Source of the DNA: Notospermus geniculatus
Lineage: Eukaryota > Nemertea > Pilidiophora > Heteronemertea > Lineidae
DNA: 64,000 nucleotides
Reading direction: 5' to 3'
Assembly (NCBI GenBank): GCA_002633025.1
Contig: NMRB01001405.1
Span: 88,780 to 152,779, forward strand
The stretch's first letter is position 1. Each line of letters begins with the position of its first letter. Positions 62,922-64,000 of the stretch are shown piece by piece. The translations under genes were made by a program, and so were the position numbers. The notes beneath the pieces were generated by a model. That model worked only from the letters and a program-made list of their open reading frames with translations, was not told where the DNA came from and did no database searches.

Positions 62922-64000
62922 CTAAAGCATGTATTGGGTGACAAGTTCGTTTCTCAGGGTGATGTAAAGGTGTGTTGCCTCGTCTGCATCATTTGGACGT
63001 CCAAGTCCATTTTCCATCATCAGAATGCTGCACAGTTCGAACATGTCCTCGTCACATGGGAAGTCCGATTTGAAGGTACACTCTTCACGGCAGAGTAGAA
63101 GCTTCTCGTTATTTTCGAACGGACACAAATAGTCGCTGCAACCTAGTGTCTCCGGCACTGTGTACAATAGAAATGGTTTACCATGGGGTACAGCCATGTT
63201 ACCGTAGCGTCGAATTCTATGTACATTCCAGAGGTGACGAACTTCGTCCAGTTCTCTCTGAAAGAAGCAAGATACATGTATTTTGTTCTTGTTGAAATGA
63301 TGAAGAAAAATGATTGCTATGTTTTCGCGTGGTGTGGTGAAAGAGAATGGACAAGGAGACATGGGGTTCAATGGCTAATAATTATAAAAGACAGCAAATG
63401 CTTTATTACATGTACTGGTGTAGCCGAATAGAATGTCCCCCTGTAAAAAGTGTCCACTTCTATTGTTGAATGACGGAATAAGCGACATGGGTATAGAAAC
63501 CAATCTGCAGAGATTAATCTGTAACAATAGCATCTCTTGTTCATGGGACAGTTTTTCCTGGGGACATTCTTTCCCTTTACACCTGTACATTTTTTTCAAG
63601 TTTTGCAGTTCATTTACATTGGATCTCGCTGTGGAAATATTAAGTAAAAGCATTGTGCTAACTTTTATGAATACCATCGACTGTCGTTTTTGCCTGCATT
63701 CGCTTTTGCCTGAACACGGACATAAACTTCCTGAGATACCGCATCAAACTGTACTGTACTAAAATACACAATTTGTCTGTATGCACACCTGAATCACCTC
63801 TTGGAAGCAAAATCTGACCAACTCCTTATCTCGCTCTTCGCCGTTAAAAAGACCATGGTGCTGAAGCTCTTGAAACAAGGTCATCCAAAATTGTATGTTT
63901 TGTTTCCTTAGGATACCCCACCACGATTCGATTCGCTGATTTGCAGTACTTCGACCATAGAGGTAGCTGTGAGGTCCAGCCAATTCGTCCTCATCGTCTT
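62922..64000 (-). CDS. Integrase-core-domain gene, last two exons (5' part beyond the window)
   Basis: Exons 64000-63789 and 63257-62922 on the minus strand, joined in phase 0 (donor CAG/GTGTGC, acceptor CTTCTTTCAG). The upstream exon has RSTANQRIESWWGILRK and FCFQEVIQ. The downstream exon starts RELDEVRHLWNVHRIRR and has PHGKPFLLY, PCDEDMFELC and ends with a stop at 62922. This matches the C-terminal half of the integrase-core (rve-like) proteins that are multi-copy in corals, amphioxus and fish and are probably transposon-derived. The catalytic D residues should be upstream. No frameshift in the visible part. Confidence 0.75.
63411..63489 (-). repeat. 79-bp segment shared with the HECT-gene intron
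   Basis: Within the intron of the integrase-core gene; reverse complement of 57388-57466 with about two mismatches. Contains CAGGGGGACATTCTATTCGG. Confidence 0.85.

Noticed and set aside
63375-63677. 100-codon open frame on the minus strand
   Set aside because: Lies in the intron defined by the phase-0 splice sites at 63789 and 63257; part is the 79-bp shared repeat.

Overview
The window looks like animal nuclear DNA with no single-copy host gene that is clearly complete. It is intron-bearing, and nearly every kilobase is transposon-derived. The GGTCAAGGTCA- and GTCGTCCGTC-rich repeats, the many palindromic MITEs, and the HECT and integrase-core genes fit a marine invertebrate (echinoderm, hemichordate, amphioxus or mollusc). 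I cannot fix the phylum from sequence alone.

Layout. 1-6.2 kb: inverted-repeat elements and MITEs. 6.3-6.9 kb: two exons of a Roc-type GTPase-like gene, minus strand. 8.3-12.6 kb: a Helentron-like repeat holding two Tc1/mariner-type elements, followed by an AT-rich element with a long hairpin. 13-20 kb: MITEs, one with a tRNA-like promoter, and a possible hammerhead ribozyme core. 20.8-26.2 kb: a hAT-type transposase gene with an internally duplicated, decayed exon block. 26-30 kb: MITEs and a second Helentron-like copy. 30.7-51.8 kb: a deep nest of transposons. 52-55 kb: two tandem arrays. 55.2-59.7 kb: a HECT-domain gene, plus strand. 60-62.7 kb: clustered foldback MITEs. 62.9-64 kb: the 3' end of an integrase-core gene, minus strand, running off the window.

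The nest can be dated by who interrupts whom. An old Ty3/gypsy integrase (minus strand) is split into four pieces spread over 21 kb. It is broken by a 472-bp MITE, by a 7.4-kb PIF/Harbinger element (3-bp duplication ATT) and by a TIR element with a near-perfect 9-bp duplication. The Harbinger element itself holds a 2.5-kb TTAA foldback and a Helentron-like insert. The 9-bp element holds a LINE, which holds a Helentron-like repeat, which holds a young gypsy element (33063-42385) with two identical 182-bp LTRs. A 306-bp MITE has in turn landed in that gypsy pol.

The most interesting unit is the young gypsy element. Between its 5' LTR and gag it carries a same-strand 213-residue ORF with all SGNH-hydrolase catalytic motifs. 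At the gag/pol junction it has a textbook -1 frameshift heptamer (GGGAAAC) followed by a stem. This gives the layout LTR - PBS - SGNH ORF - gag - (-1) PR-RT-RH-IN - PPT - LTR.
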